Positions 14,001-14,116 of a stretch of 14,116 bases of DNA are shown piece after piece. Below the pieces are notes generated by a model, which worked only from the letters and a program-made list of their open reading frames with translations, had not been told where the DNA came from and searched no databases. A program made the position numbers and the translations under genes. This DNA comes from Dehalococcoidia bacterium (GTDB lineage Bacteria; Chloroflexota; Dehalococcoidia; Dehalococcoidales; JAUVZE01): assembly GCA_030602665.1 (NCBI GenBank), contig JAUVZE010000013.1, positions 1 through 14,116 of the forward strand. The letters run 5' to 3'. Every line of letters begins with the position of its first letter. Position 1 is the stretch's first letter.

Positions 14001-14116
14001 ATGGGGGCGCGCTCCCCTGTTTCCTCTGTTGTCCAAGAAGATGGGTAACTGAGAGAGAAGCCGTAGGTGCTGTTTCTATAGAAGCCTTTCTTTACAGTGA
14101 GTACCGCGCTCCGCCC
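11042..14116 (-). CDS. Exported fusion: PsbP-like region, family-5 peptide-binding domain and peptidase-MA domain (N-terminus off the window)
   Basis: The frame is open from 14116 to the TAA at 11042, 1024 visible codons. The GTG at 13966 is internal, because the frame continues upstream with conserved-looking sequence (TYGFSLSYPSSW). In visible numbering: about 10-160 resembles PsbP-like domains; 162-655 is a solute-binding protein family 5 domain (LVTLDEDLQVVPDIAERWKV, GVRFHDGKEVKAYDFKYSLE, GWIADYPDPENFLDILF) that binds peptides or other ligands for ABC importers; 660-770 is an Ig-like domain (LPPGADIEYRWIIEDATGS); 780-1024 is a gluzincin with H872-E873-LA-H876 and third ligand Glu896 in WLNEGLSMYAEG, the peptidase-MA arrangement. 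The active site is intact. No ABC permease or ATPase gene is adjacent. Inference: a surface protein that captures and cleaves peptides. The first domain assignment is weaker than the other two. Confidence 0.9.
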   Translation of the reverse strand, partial: GRSAVLTVKKGFYRNSTYGFSLSYPSSWTTEETGERAPIIEIQGFGGLPIVRVFLSYLPEVISCQEHGSSFATDVEESPDSQVISEEEVTLADATPAYQVVYLIAQEDYEVKGKYICVVRGTQVFEILAFSLRDDFDANQASIDNLVSSFRLEEPHPFAISRQESLTMWDVGPITLDPALVREARSGRYIREIFSGLVTLDEDLQVVPDIAERWKVSKDGTTYTFYLQKGVRFHDGKEVKAYDFKYSLERACDPETESPTAETYLGDIVGVKEMLDGEAEEISGVKVIDDHTLQITIDAPKAYFLAKLTHSPAFVVDQTNVESGEEWWRNPNGTGAFRLRQWEEDELFILEQNDIYYGELAKVKNVVFRLWGGISMRMYETDEIDVTHVYIGDIERVLDPTNPLNKELVTAPELSLWYIGFNATKPPFNDAKVRQAFCHAIDKDKIIEVVLKGAMARADGILPPGMPGYNEGLEGLSFDVERARELIQQSGYEDVTNLPQITFTTSGRGAISDLNEALIDMWRKNLGIEVQVRQLEPDIYFEVLKEEKDDIYESGWIADYPDPENFLDILFHTGSEENTGEYSSSEIDVLLEQARVEQDATTRMRLYQQIEQTLVNDAACLPLYFDVNYILVKPYVEGLVLTPMGILTLKNVSLEESMSSVTQVEGDIKVLSTMVEMEFPDAITFNLRAQSSADVNSIVLQYKVRKISFASLVSEARPEFTPAPEVKTSWTWDMRKASLPPGADIEYRWIIEDATGSREETTWDTIRFGDDRYGWQSLAGDSVTLFWYSGDQSFVQELMDAALEALDKLARDTGAHLEQPVRIYVYASSRDLRGAMVYPQEWTGGVAFTQYGIVALGVDVDSLTWGKQSLAHELAHLVTYQMTFNPYGDLPTWLNEGLSMYAEGDLRGDLQSALTQAISEDNLISVRSLSGSFPAKAEEARLCYAQSYSLVNFLIHDYGRDRMLQLLSVFKEGSSHDDALLEVYGFDMDGLDNLWRQSLGLGSHSTTIPLDSTIKSLVLQTIAT

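Noticed and set aside
1..14116. CRISPR arrays, insertion sequences with terminal inverted repeats, and restriction or phage-defence genes
   Set aside because: No regularly spaced repeats, no transposase and no defence-family motifs were seen on either strand.

Overview
The window looks like a piece of an anaerobic, probably Dehalococcoidia-like (Chloroflexota) genome. This is inferred from gene content: several lipoproteins with odd domain fusions, a peptide-binding protein fused to a peptidase-MA metallopeptidase, and an arsenic operon rich in thiol-redox proteins. No rRNA or other taxonomic marker is present, so the placement is tentative.

Layout. (1) 1-1980, minus strand: two lipoprotein genes 13 nt apart. 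The upstream one (631-1980) is a trypsin/DegP-like domain that has lost its catalytic His and Ser, fused to a chagasin-like cysteine-protease-inhibitor domain. The downstream one (617 to beyond the left edge) is a repeat protein of beta-propeller type. (2) 1981-2367: largely non-coding, with a -10-like hexamer and a 10-bp inverted repeat. (3) 2368-7937, minus strand: a compact arsenic/metalloid resistance operon read from one strong sigma70-type promoter. The order of transcription is arsR, arsP-type permease, small CxxC thioredoxin-like protein, DGC-domain Cys-rich protein, thioredoxin-like lipoprotein, CcdA-type membrane electron transporter, two tandemly duplicated small proteins, an ACR3 arsenite exporter, and possibly a 37-codon ORF overlapping the acr3 stop. 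Spacing is mostly under 40 nt or overlapping. ArsR would sense trivalent arsenicals. ACR3 and ArsP would export inorganic and methylated/organo-arsenicals. CcdA would carry cytoplasmic electrons to the surface thioredoxin lipoprotein. No arsenate reductase (arsC) is visible. (4) 7891-10707, plus strand: a hypothetical protein diverging from arsR, then a 744-codon ORF containing two complete tyrosine recombinases in one reading frame.

The most striking feature is at 9702-9748, exactly between the two recombinase modules. It is an antisense copy of the 3' half of a tRNA-Lys(CUU) gene (anticodon arm, variable loop, T arm, 3' acceptor strand, discriminator base), with no D arm or 5' acceptor strand. 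This is the expected form of an attachment-site core for a tRNA-targeting integrative element. It is translated in frame (SEPRRTRTSNRLIKSQ) and joins recombinase 1 to an HTH-containing recombinase 2. The simplest reading is two integrative elements stacked at the same tRNA-Lys site, or an attachment site that joins coding sequence across element ends. The adjacent arsenic operon could be cargo of the left-hand element.

(5) 10708-11041: a convergent gap with a two-part hairpin followed by a T-run, plus short direct repeats. (6) 11042 to beyond the right edge, minus strand: a very large exported protein fusing a PsbP-like segment, a family-5 peptide-binding domain and a gluzincin peptidase (HELAH...E).
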